The notes under the pieces were generated by a model that saw only the letters and a program-made list of their open reading frames with translations, was not told the DNA's origin and made no database searches. Made by a program: the position numbers and the translations under genes. DNA of 64,000 bases from Alteribacter lacisalsi (lineage in GTDB: Bacteria > Bacillota > Bacilli > Bacillales > Salisediminibacteriaceae): NCBI RefSeq assembly GCF_003226345.1, contig NZ_PDOF01000001.1, forward strand, positions 682,001 to 746,000, given 5' to 3'. Positions 8,543 through 15,773 of the stretch are shown here, piece after piece. Numbering within the stretch: the stretch's first letter is position 1; every line of letters begins with the position of its first letter.

Positions 8543-8558
8543 ATACCAATGGTATAAT
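8543..8558 (+). promoter_or_regulatory. Extended -10 promoter overlapped by a small palindrome
   Basis: TGGTATAAT (8550-8558) is a TG-type extended -10 with no good -35. The palindrome ATACC-AAT-GGTAT (8543-8555) overlaps it, so a repressor could sit directly on the -10. It lies in the 92-base gap before the gene at 8590. Confidence 0.45.
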
Positions 8559-8589
8559 ATGGGTAAGTGAGATGCTCGGAGGTGAGCGA

Positions 8590-8889
8590 ATGAAACTGCC
8601 TGAATGCTGGTCCTGTGGCCACGAGTATTCCTATCTGCAGGGGCTGGGATTTCTGTTTGACAGAAAGTGTCCGAACTGCCGGGAAAAGCAGTATGTGACT
8701 ACGAGAAGTAATTACAAGTCAGCACTGCCGGCCGGCCTCCTTGTATGTATGCCCGGATTTGCGCTGCTGTTCCTCACAGATATGAGTTACCCGGCATACG
8801 TTTTGGCGGTGACCGGCTTATTCATTCTATCGCTGCTGATTCTGCCGTTACTTATAGAGACTTCAGAAAAACAGGAGCCGCTCGTCTAA
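8590..8889 (+). CDS. Small CxxC-20-CxxC zinc-ribbon-like membrane protein
   Basis: The 99-residue protein begins at the ATG at 8590, which has GGAGGTGA five bases upstream; the ATG at 8572 has no such site. Two CxxC pairs about 20 residues apart (C6WSC9 and CPNC at 29-32) resemble the Firmicutes cxxc_20_cxxc family and probably bind zinc. Two hydrophobic helices follow (about residues 47-66 and 68-88), so the ribbon probably faces the cytoplasm from a membrane hairpin. The function of this family is not known. The promoter carries a palindrome, hinting at regulation. Confidence 0.75.
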   Translation: MKLPECWSCGHEYSYLQGLGFLFDRKCPNCREKQYVTTRSNYKSALPAGLLVCMPGFALLFLTDMSYPAYVLAVTGLFILSLLILPLLIETSEKQEPLV

Positions 8890-9025
8890 AGAGGGAGGAG
8901 AACAGGGTGCCGGAGGTGGTGCACTGTTTTTCTCATTTTGCCCTGTTGCCCCGGGCACCTTAACAGATCGTATAGACGTTCCTATATTATTTATTATTCG
9001 AAGATTACGAGAAAGGGGGCGGAGG

Positions 9026-9898
9026 ATGCCCATAGCAGCCGGATTCATTGCAGGAGCCATTATGTATCTCTCTCTTTTTATGCTGTACATAAATGATGTT
9101 ATGAATGGTTTTATTTTCATCGGATTGCTGCTGATTTTCTGTTTTTTTACAGTGATTCTATTTTTCTTTTTGCGAAAACGAAAAAGACAGACACGCTTTT
9201 TCACCTCAGCCCTATCTGTTCTACTGATCCTCCTTGCATTCGATTTTCAGCTTCTTGAGTATGAGTCAGCAACCTATACGGCCACTGGTTATATGGAGCC
9301 AATAGATCTGCTCGAGGACTCGGGTCTGTACCTGCTCCCGGTGAGAATCGAACCTGTGGCCTTTATCGAAGACAAAGAATGGCTGATGGAAGGGTTCGAA
9401 GCCCAGAATATCGATATCTATCATATTGAACCGATCACAAATCAGGATCGTTATGTAAGCAAAAACAGGTGGCTGGCCGCATTTGCAGGGTTTACCAGAG
9501 ACGGCATGACCGAAATGGAGGAGAATCTCACCTCCTACGGCTACAGCGGACTCGCGTTTGCAGAAGATTTTTTTGAACTTGATAACCTGAAAGGAAACAG
9601 TGCCGGGCTTGCCCTCGGACTCAAGGCAATGTATGACCGTGGCGAGCTTCAAAACGCCGTTCCGATCGGGATTACCGGTGCTATTGAGCGGGACGGGACG
9701 GTGTCAGCCGTCGGCGGCATCCGGGAAAAACTGCTCACGTCGGAAGCTGAAGGCTTCTCCCACGTGATTCTGCCTGAATTAAATTTTGCAGAAGCACATG
9801 CAGCGAAACAGAATGAATCTCTTGATGTAGAAATACATGGTGTGCGAGATATTGAACACGCAGCAGACGTGATTCGAGAATTGAATGGAAGCAGATAA
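9026..9898 (+). CDS. Membrane-anchored Lon-like (S16) serine protease without a PDZ domain
   Basis: The 290-residue protein has three N-terminal hydrophobic helices (about 1-22, 28-49, 57-76). A ~100-residue linker domain follows, then an S16 protease domain with catalytic Ser192 in KGNSAGLALGL and Lys235 in AVGGIREKLLTSEAEG. The PIGITGAIERDGTVSAVGGI segment is the usual S16 core. B. subtilis YlbL has one anchor, a PDZ domain and S16; here the PDZ is not recognisable and there are more helices. Substrates are unknown. GGGGGCGGAGG precedes the ATG. It heads a co-directional run of five genes. Confidence 0.82.
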   Translation: MPIAAGFIAGAIMYLSLFMLYINDVMNGFIFIGLLLIFCFFTVILFFFLRKRKRQTRFFTSALSVLLILLAFDFQLLEYESATYTATGYMEPIDLLEDSGLYLLPVRIEPVAFIEDKEWLMEGFEAQNIDIYHIEPITNQDRYVSKNRWLAAFAGFTRDGMTEMEENLTSYGYSGLAFAEDFFELDNLKGNSAGLALGLKAMYDRGELQNAVPIGITGAIERDGTVSAVGGIREKLLTSEAEGFSHVILPELNFAEAHAAKQNESLDVEIHGVRDIEHAADVIRELNGSR

Positions 9899-9912
9899 AA
9901 GGAGATGGAATC

Positions 9913-10434
9913 ATGACAAATAAAGTCAGACTCGTTATTCCGGACGTCTCCTGGCGCGAGGAATATCTGAATTTTTACCGGGACTGGATCAATAGCGGAG
10001 AGGACATCGTTCCCTGGGTCGTTGAAAAAGATCCGTCCGATTTTGACGCGATGGTGACGTTTCTCCATAACAATCATAATGGCATAAATCTGAAGGAGGG
10101 GTGGGTCAGGGATTCCACCTACTGGCTCGCAAACGAGGAGCAACGGATTGTAGGGGCAGTCAATATCCGTCAAGCCCTAACCCCGTTTCTCATGAACAGC
10201 GGGGGACACGTGGGGTATGGGATTCGTCCGGGATACAGAAGAAAAGGCTACGCGACAACGCTTCTCTCTCTGTCACTGGAAAAACTGCGCAAACTTGGTG
10301 TGAAAGATGTGCTTGTCGTATGTGACGATGTTAACGAAGCTTCGCGCCGGACCATCCAGAAAAATGGCGGGATCAGGGACAGGGATTTCGTGGAAGCAGA
10401 CGGGAATGTCGTAAACCGGTTCTGGATCAAATAG
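9913..10434 (+). CDS. GNAT-family N-acetyltransferase
   Basis: At 173 residues this is a normal-length GNAT. The acetyl-CoA loop is GYGIRPGYRRKGYATTLL (about residues 99-116, the Q/RxxGxG/A motif). DVLVVCDDVNEASRRTIQKNGG is the typical C-terminal strand-helix for the acceptor end. The substrate is not predictable. The gene starts 14 bases after the protease stop with an AAAGGAGATGG ribosome site, so the two are probably co-transcribed. Confidence 0.88.
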   Translation: MTNKVRLVIPDVSWREEYLNFYRDWINSGEDIVPWVVEKDPSDFDAMVTFLHNNHNGINLKEGWVRDSTYWLANEEQRIVGAVNIRQALTPFLMNSGGHVGYGIRPGYRRKGYATTLLSLSLEKLRKLGVKDVLVVCDDVNEASRRTIQKNGGIRDRDFVEADGNVVNRFWIK

Positions 10435-10500
10435 GAGAGCGAGTTCCTGCAGGCGAGTAACAGCCACCCTGTGCTTACAAACAATAGAGGAGGTTTTACA

Positions 10501-10965
10501 ATGGAGAAGCAGAACCTGTTTGGCCAGTTGAAATTCTGGAGGAATTTTGTAATGGAAACACTTCAGGATACCTCAGAAGAAAGTGCTTATGTTATTCCTG
10601 ATCATTTTACGAACAATCTGATTTGGAACGCCGGCCATTTGCTTGTTACCTACGATGAGTACCTATTTACAATTGATGGGGAAAAGCAAATGGACGAGCA
10701 GTACTATAAATGGTTTGCTACCGGTACCAGTCCCGCAGGCTGGGGAGAAAATCAGCCTGTAAAAGAAGACATCATGCAAAAGCTTGAGGGGCAGACGTCA
10801 ATGATTGAAGATCGGTTTGCCGGCAGGCTGTCAGAGGAGCTGCCTCGGCCGATGCCGCTCGAAAAGACGATCGAAGAGCTGCTCGTATTTCTGATCAGCC
10901 ATGAAACCTACCATCTCGGCGTGATGAAAAGCATCCAGAAACACGTAAAGAGTGAGGTACATTGA
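10501..10965 (+). CDS. DinB-family protein (YfiT-like four-helix metal-binding fold)
   Basis: The ATG at 10501 with GAGGAGG upstream gives 154 residues; the earlier in-frame start at 10471 lacks a site. The helix containing NAGHLLVTYDEYLF and the C-terminal SHETYHLGVMKSIQKH supply the spaced histidines (about H46, H126, H130) of the DinB fold. Family members bind a divalent metal and some are thiol-dependent transferases; most have no known role. Its TGA stop overlaps the TTG start of the TPR gene in a TTGA, which suggests translational coupling. Confidence 0.85.
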   Translation: MEKQNLFGQLKFWRNFVMETLQDTSEESAYVIPDHFTNNLIWNAGHLLVTYDEYLFTIDGEKQMDEQYYKWFATGTSPAGWGENQPVKEDIMQKLEGQTSMIEDRFAGRLSEELPRPMPLEKTIEELLVFLISHETYHLGVMKSIQKHVKSEVH

Positions 10966-11444
10966 ATAAAACTGAAGCCCTGTCCTTGATGGACGCAGGT
11001 GAGTGTGAAAAAGCGGCTGAGATTTTCAGGAAATTAACAGAAACGGAGCCGGTAGACGCCGAGTTACAATATTACTGTGCTTCATGTCTCGATGCCTGTG
11101 GAGTGGAAAGAGAGGCCGCCGGCTATTATGAACAGGCCATTTCCCTGGGGCTTACAGGTAAAAACCTTGAATATGCCTACGTACAGCTTGGAAGCACATA
11201 TCGGACGCTTGGCGAATATGAAAAAGCCCGGGAGGTTCTTGAAAAAGGGCGTGCCATTTTTCCTGATAACCGGGCTGTTCAGGTGTTTTATGCCATGACA
11301 CTTTACAACATGAAGGAGCACCATGAAGCCATGAAGCTGCTGCTTAACTGTCTGACAGAAAAAACTTCCGATAAAGATGTGCTTCTATACAAAAAATCGC
11401 TGCAGTTTTATGCCGGGCGGCTGGATGAAACATGGGACGAATAA
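10962..11444 (+). CDS. Tetratricopeptide (TPR) repeat protein
   Basis: The 160-residue all-helical protein has at least three TPR units: GECEKAAEIFRKL, DACGVEREAAGYYEQAIS and LGEYEKAREVLEKG, with a fourth degenerate one (MKEHHEAMKLLLN). TPRs mediate protein-protein contacts; the partner is unknown. Start is TTG inside the TTGA overlap with the DinB stop, preceded by GAGTGAGG five bases upstream. The overlap implies the DinB and TPR proteins are made together. Confidence 0.85.
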   Translation: MNKTEALSLMDAGECEKAAEIFRKLTETEPVDAELQYYCASCLDACGVEREAAGYYEQAISLGLTGKNLEYAYVQLGSTYRTLGEYEKAREVLEKGRAIFPDNRAVQVFYAMTLYNMKEHHEAMKLLLNCLTEKTSDKDVLLYKKSLQFYAGRLDETWDE

Positions 11445-11450
11445 AAAGTA

Positions 11451-12200
11451 ATGGGGAAAGTGGTTAGGATGGGGATAGAAGAAAAACACATTACTGTTGG
11501 GGCGATGGAGTATTTTATCCGTTTAAGCGGGACTGGCAGCGGCAAGCCTCTGATCGTGATGGAAGCAGGTTACGGGGATCATTCCGGAAAATGGGCCGAT
11601 TTGCCGCAGAAACTTGAAGAAACAGCCAGGGTATTTACATATGACCGAGCAGGCCTTGGAAAAAGCGGTCCGCCTCCAGCAGGTCCAAGAACGACCAGAG
11701 AGATGGTCAGTGAACTCAACCAACTGTTAAAGAAGGCAAACCTTCCACCTCCATACATCCTGGTCGGGCATTCCTATGGAGGTGTAAACGCCCAGGTGTT
11801 TGCCGCAGCGTACCCGAAAAAGGTGAAAGGTGTGGTCCTGCTTGATTCCACCCCTTCAGACTACAGAGAACGATTTCTGCCTCTTATGACTGAACCCTTT
11901 CAGTATGCCTACATAAAGCAGTTCACCCTCGAAGGAAACCATGAGGAGTTTATGGAAAGTCTGAATCAGCTTAAACGCACTGGATTTCCCCGGAACATTC
12001 TGTTGACAGTCGTGTCAGCAGGAAAAAAAGATCATTATTCTCCCAGAGCCCAATCCCTATGGAACATCATGCAGAAAGAAACGGCCGCTCAGTCGGACTG
12101 CAGTACATTTATAATTGCAGAAAACAGCGGGCATTACATTCAATCTGATGAGCCGGATCTTGCGGCAGAAGTGGTGCGACAGCTGGCAGCTCAACTCTGA
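11451..12200 (+). CDS. Alpha/beta hydrolase
   Basis: The 249-residue protein has a classic alpha/beta hydrolase layout: oxyanion loop region MEAGYGDHSGKW, DRAGLGKSGPP, nucleophile elbow GHSYGG with Ser108, acid region LLDSTPSD, and a C-terminal histidine in AENSGHYIQSDEPD. Counting is from the ATG at 11451; the ATG at 11469 has a slightly better purine-rich site (GGGGAAAG) and may be the true start. The substrate is unknown. It follows the TPR gene by six bases and ends the run. The next gene converges on it with 26 bases between. Confidence 0.88.
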   Translation: MGKVVRMGIEEKHITVGAMEYFIRLSGTGSGKPLIVMEAGYGDHSGKWADLPQKLEETARVFTYDRAGLGKSGPPPAGPRTTREMVSELNQLLKKANLPPPYILVGHSYGGVNAQVFAAAYPKKVKGVVLLDSTPSDYRERFLPLMTEPFQYAYIKQFTLEGNHEEFMESLNQLKRTGFPRNILLTVVSAGKKDHYSPRAQSLWNIMQKETAAQSDCSTFIIAENSGHYIQSDEPDLAAEVVRQLAAQL

Positions 12201-12226
12201 CGGCAGCACCAGCCGGTTACTGTTAG

Positions 12227-13762
12227 TCAGGACTGATAAACTGCACCGTCGCTCTCTGTCAACTCCAGTTCTCTTTCTCGAGAATTTCTTGAAGAATTTA
12301 AAAACGCCTTCACATGATCATAATCATAATAAGGAACTTTCCTTCCTTTGACGATCTGGAAATTTTCCATACAGATCCCGGTTATAAGTAACAGATCCCC
12401 CTCTTCGGTCAGCCCCATGGCCTTTTTAATGGCTTCACCGCGGTTGGGGACCGGGTGTATTTGTGGTCCAATAGTCTCGAATCCGTCCAGGACATCGTTT
12501 ACAATATCGATTGGCAATTCTTCGCCAGGGTGATCCGCAGTGACGACTATCTCATCTGCTCTCCCTTCTGCAGCTTTAGCGATGGGCGCGCGAAGGGATT
12601 TTTCCCGGATACCGATTCCTGTAATCATAAGAATCAGCCGATTATACGATAAAGGTTCTACTGTTTTAAACAGTTGTTCCAATGCCAGGGGCGTGTGGGC
12701 AAAATCAAAGATCATCGTACGATTAGCAAATTCGGGTATCAGCTGCAGTCTGCCCGGGGGACCTTCGAGCTTTTGGAAAAGCGGAAGCAGGTCACCGATG
12801 GTCATCCCTTTGGCAAGACACACACAGACACTGGCCAGGAAATTATAAACGTTGTGAACACCAAGGATCGGAAGGAAGACGGAAAACAGGCGTCCCTTTA
12901 CGATCAGATCAACGCAGCACCCACGTTTTGAAAAGGTTATATTTTTCGCGTGCACGTCGGCGTCATCGCTCAGCCCGTAAGTCCACAATGTGCCCTTGAA
13001 AACGGAAATAATATCCTTGCTCATCCCGGCATCATCTATGTTTACAACAGAGGTGCCGGCTTTTTCAAAAAGACTTAACTTCGCTTTTTTATAATTCTCG
13101 AATGTTTCGTGATAATCCAGGTGTTCAGGGTAAAGATTTGAGTGGACGGCAATGTCGAAGTGCAGACCGTATAACCGCTCCTGATCAATCCCTATTGAAG
13201 TAGCTTCCATTACCACTGAAGAAATATCTTTTTTCTTCATTAATGACAAATAAGCGTGCAGATCAGATGATTCCGGGGTTGTCGGTGTACTTTTGTCCAG
13301 AGGAAGCATCTTTTGGTGATCCCAGACACCTGCAGTACCAATGGAACCGGTTTTTATTCCGGCACCATTCAGAAGACTGCGAATATAAGCGGTAATGGTG
13401 GTCTTCCCGTGTGTTCCCGTTACACCAATTAACCGCATGGATTTATGTACGTGTTGATGCAGGTGTGAGGAATAGAGCGCCAGCGCTTTCTTTGAATCTT
13501 TAACATGTAGAAACTGCACATGCGGAGATCGCTCTGCGTGTTCCAGCAGCGAATCCTGCTGATCTCCGATAATTTGTACACAGCCCTGGGATATGGCCAT
13601 TTCAATAAACTTATGACCATCTGTACTTTTCCCGCTTATGCAGACAAAGCAGCCGTTAGTGTTCACCTTTCTGGAATCATAGTTTATATGGGTAACCTTT
13701 TTGGGGGCAGAACCATGGGCAGATACCAGTTGACTTTTTAATATTGTATTAGCGTTCATCAT
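12227..13762 (-). CDS. MurE-like Mur ligase paralogue (UDP-MurNAc-tripeptide synthetase family)
   Basis: The 511-residue protein has the three Mur ligase domains. The P-loop is GVTGTHGKTTI (113-123). STPTTPESSDLHAYL and HFDIAVHSNLYPEHLDYHETFENYKKAK form the central domain. FDFAHTPLALEQL (352-364) starts the C-terminal domain. The MurE amino-acid motif DNPR is replaced by D410-H-P-G413, so the arginine that reads meso-diaminopimelate is lost. The SSHAL loop reads ATSIGID. It is not in a division cluster, so it is probably a paralogue with a different amino-acid substrate, not the essential MurE. Start ATG has TTGGAG upstream. Confidence 0.82.
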   Translation of the reverse strand: MMNANTILKSQLVSAHGSAPKKVTHINYDSRKVNTNGCFVCISGKSTDGHKFIEMAISQGCVQIIGDQQDSLLEHAERSPHVQFLHVKDSKKALALYSSHLHQHVHKSMRLIGVTGTHGKTTITAYIRSLLNGAGIKTGSIGTAGVWDHQKMLPLDKSTPTTPESSDLHAYLSLMKKKDISSVVMEATSIGIDQERLYGLHFDIAVHSNLYPEHLDYHETFENYKKAKLSLFEKAGTSVVNIDDAGMSKDIISVFKGTLWTYGLSDDADVHAKNITFSKRGCCVDLIVKGRLFSVFLPILGVHNVYNFLASVCVCLAKGMTIGDLLPLFQKLEGPPGRLQLIPEFANRTMIFDFAHTPLALEQLFKTVEPLSYNRLILMITGIGIREKSLRAPIAKAAEGRADEIVVTADHPGEELPIDIVNDVLDGFETIGPQIHPVPNRGEAIKKAMGLTEEGDLLLITGICMENFQIVKGRKVPYYDYDHVKAFLNSSRNSRERELELTESDGAVYQS

Positions 13763-13900
13763 GCAACTCCAATCATATAAATACTGTTATGTTCCACTTT
13801 ATCACTTTAACCGGAAAAAGTCATGGACTAACTTATCGGATGAAAAGTCATTTATTATGCAATAGTTTACTTCATTCCGAGGTTTTTATGAAAAGGCTTT

Positions 13901-14136
13901 TTTAAAACTTGGGGTTGATTCTTAGAAAAAGCTTATTAGAGCGAACGCCCGATTCTCCTGCGGGAACAGCAGCGACGGAAGACCCCGCAGGGACGAGCGG
14001 TTCCTTCACAATTATGCTTCGAGTTGCTTCGACCGATACGAGCAGAGGAAGAAGCATGGTTCCCGAGGAGGCTGCAGTGGTGCCCGCGGAAAGGGAGGGC
14101 AGGGAGCGGAAAACAACAATAAACTTTAAAAGAGCC
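13901..14136. repeat. Dispersed MITE-like repeat, copy B (inverted, with extra insert)
   Basis: Read on the minus strand, this block repeats copy A: end sequence TTTAAAGTTTATTGTTG, then TTTCCGCTC, CTTTCCGCGGGCACC, AGCCTCCTCGGG, TGCGGGGTCTTC, TGTTCCCGCAGGAG and CGTTCGCT. It carries about 48 extra bases near 14000-14055 that copy A lacks, with their own short inverted repeats around GCTTCGAGTTGCTTCG. It fills most of the 417-bp gap between the Mur ligase start and the antiporter terminator. No coding sequence is seen. Confidence 0.72.
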
Positions 14137-14139
14137 ATG

Positions 14140-14176
14140 AAAAAAGCCGGCGGGAGAAGTCCTCCCGCCAGCCTTA
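14140..14176 (-). terminator. Terminator of the cation antiporter gene
   Basis: On the minus strand an imperfect GGCTGGCGGGAGG / CTCCCGCCGGC stem is followed by TTTTTTC. Confidence 0.8.
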
Positions 14177-14179
14177 CTA

Positions 14180-15142
14180 TTAGTTCCTCAGTATAATGTA
14201 AATCAGATACACCATGTATGCGACAGCCAGCAGCAAGCCTTCGTACCGGCCAACAGCGTAGTGGGTGCGTGAGAAGAAGAGCAGCAAAACGGTGAGGCCA
14301 ATCATGAAAATCACGTCCACGAATATCCGCGGATCCACCTGAAGCGGCATGATCACAGCCGAAACGCCGAGAACAAAGAAAATGTTAAAAATATTGCTGC
14401 CTACAATGTTTCCGATCGCAATCTCGCTTTGTTTTTTAAGTGCCGCCGAAATTGACGTGGCGAATTCCGGAAGGGACGTACCGACTGCCACGATGGTAAG
14501 CCCGGTCAGGGTTTCACTCATGCCCAGTGATAGAGCGATCTCTGTACTGCTTCGGACGACCATTTCCCCACCGGCAATGATCGCAGCGAGCCCTGCTGAC
14601 GTTATGAGAATCTGCTTTCCCCAGCGTGGCGAAGCAGAACTGGCGGCAGGCAGCCCGTAGGACTGGTCCCGGCTGTGTCTCGCTGCTTCAAGAATGTAAT
14701 ACATAAAAACGGAGAAAAACAGCAGGAGTGTCAATCCTTCACTTCGTGTAATGATGCTTGTATCGGCATTCTGAAGCAGCGTGTCACTTGTCAGAACGAG
14801 CAGTGCTGCGGCAGCCAGCAGTGCAAATGGAATTTCCTTACGAATCGTATCATTCTGAACCATGAGGGGAGCAATGACTGCTGTCATCCCAATGACGAGC
14901 GTAATATTTACGACATTACTTCCGACGACATTTCCGATTGCCACGTCGGCATTGCCTTTTACGGCAGCTATAATGCTGACAGTCGCTTCTGGAGAACTGG
15001 TTCCGAAGGCCACAATGGTAAGACCGATCAGAAGTGGCGAAATCCTCATGAGTTTTGCCATATTCGATGCTCCGTCCACAAACCAGCCGGCTCCCTTAAT
15101 CAATAAAGCAAATCCCGCGATTAAAATCACGTAATTGATCAT
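14180..15142 (-). CDS. Calcium/sodium antiporter, CaCA family (YrbG-like)
   Basis: The 320-residue protein has about ten hydrophobic helices and the inverted alpha-repeat pair of the Ca2+/cation antiporter superfamily. Repeat 1 has AFGTSSPEATVSI and AIGNVVGSNVVNI; repeat 2 has AVGTSLPEFATSI and AIGNIVGSNIFNI. These GTSxPE and GNxxGSN motifs form the ion-binding site. It should exchange Ca2+ for H+ or Na+ across the cytoplasmic membrane; the coupling ion is not inferable. The gene is monocistronic with a strong terminator. Confidence 0.92.
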   Translation of the reverse strand: MINYVILIAGFALLIKGAGWFVDGASNMAKLMRISPLLIGLTIVAFGTSSPEATVSIIAAVKGNADVAIGNVVGSNVVNITLVIGMTAVIAPLMVQNDTIRKEIPFALLAAAALLVLTSDTLLQNADTSIITRSEGLTLLLFFSVFMYYILEAARHSRDQSYGLPAASSASPRWGKQILITSAGLAAIIAGGEMVVRSSTEIALSLGMSETLTGLTIVAVGTSLPEFATSISAALKKQSEIAIGNIVGSNIFNIFFVLGVSAVIMPLQVDPRIFVDVIFMIGLTVLLLFFSRTHYAVGRYEGLLLAVAYMVYLIYIILRN

Positions 15143-15264
15143 CGGCTCATCTCATTTTCGCTTTAGTTTGATGATAGTGTACAACGAACCGACCTCGAAA
15201 TCCATCTTTTTCCTTCAGCATTGCACCAGTACCGCAGGCAGGTCCGATAAGGATTATTATTCGT

Positions 15265-15465
15265 TTACATGATTTCCCCATCATCAGTCACTTCAGCAAA
15301 CAGTTCGAGCCAGGAGAGAAATTCCTTTTCACGAACACGGCTTAGTAAAACCGTTTGTGATGAAGTAAGCGTTCCTTCTTCGTAAAAAGGAGAAGCCGTA
15401 TCTGACCCGATCGTGATCAGGTGGAATAGCTCATTGAATTCCTTATTCTGCAAAAAAAGCCCCAA
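15265..15465 (-). CDS. Hypothetical short protein, possibly the 3' half of a frameshifted gene
   Basis: This 66-residue frame begins at a TTG with no convincing ribosome site, 11 bases after the stop of the small ORF at 15476-15631. The protein is acidic and contains GLFLQNKEFNELFHLITIGSD. Reading back without frame constraint, a third frame gives GGEEEKDNQIVL directly before EAAALGLFLQNKEF, so one gene with indels between about 15465 and 15525 is more natural than two genes. I recognise no family. Confidence 0.45.
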   Translation of the reverse strand: MGLFLQNKEFNELFHLITIGSDTASPFYEEGTLTSSQTVLLSRVREKEFLSWLELFAEVTDDGEIM

Positions 15466-15475
15466 AGCAGCAGCT

Positions 15476-15631
15476 TCAGGACGATCTGGTTATCCTTTTC
15501 TTCCTCTCCTCCAAAACTGGATTCAGGAAATGTCTGTTTTTTAGGTGATTAATATAGTCGTAGACTCTGACCACTTCTTCGTCCGTCAGGTGTGTAAGCA
15601 TGAGCGTAATCTCTTCCCTCGTATAATGCAT
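15476..15631 (-). CDS. Small ORF (51 aa) with strong RBS, possibly the 5' half of a frameshifted gene
   Basis: The ATG at 15631 has GGAGGT five bases upstream on the minus strand. The product begins MHYTREEITLMLTHLTDEEV and continues through VYDYINHLKNRHF, a helical acidic/basic pattern. The last residues, after FLNP, look unconstrained, and the frame ends 11 bases before the next ORF begins. I think the two ORFs were one gene of about 115-120 codons. Function is unknown. Confidence 0.5.
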   Translation of the reverse strand: MHYTREEITLMLTHLTDEEVVRVYDYINHLKNRHFLNPVLEERKKRITRSS

Positions 15632-15731
15632 GTATACCTCCTTGTTCCTGAATCTGGTATCTATAGAACTGTTTCCCTATCCTATATGATCTAATCTTCT
15701 TTTTGATGAAAACTAAATTACCGCCCATATG

Positions 15732-15763
15732 AAAAACCGGCTCCCGTTGATCGGGAGCCGGTC
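15732..15763 (-). terminator. Terminator of the fatty acid desaturase gene
   Basis: A perfect CCGGCTCCCG / CGGGAGCCGG stem is followed by TTTTTC on the minus strand. Confidence 0.88.
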
Positions 15764-15773
15764 TGTTCAGACG

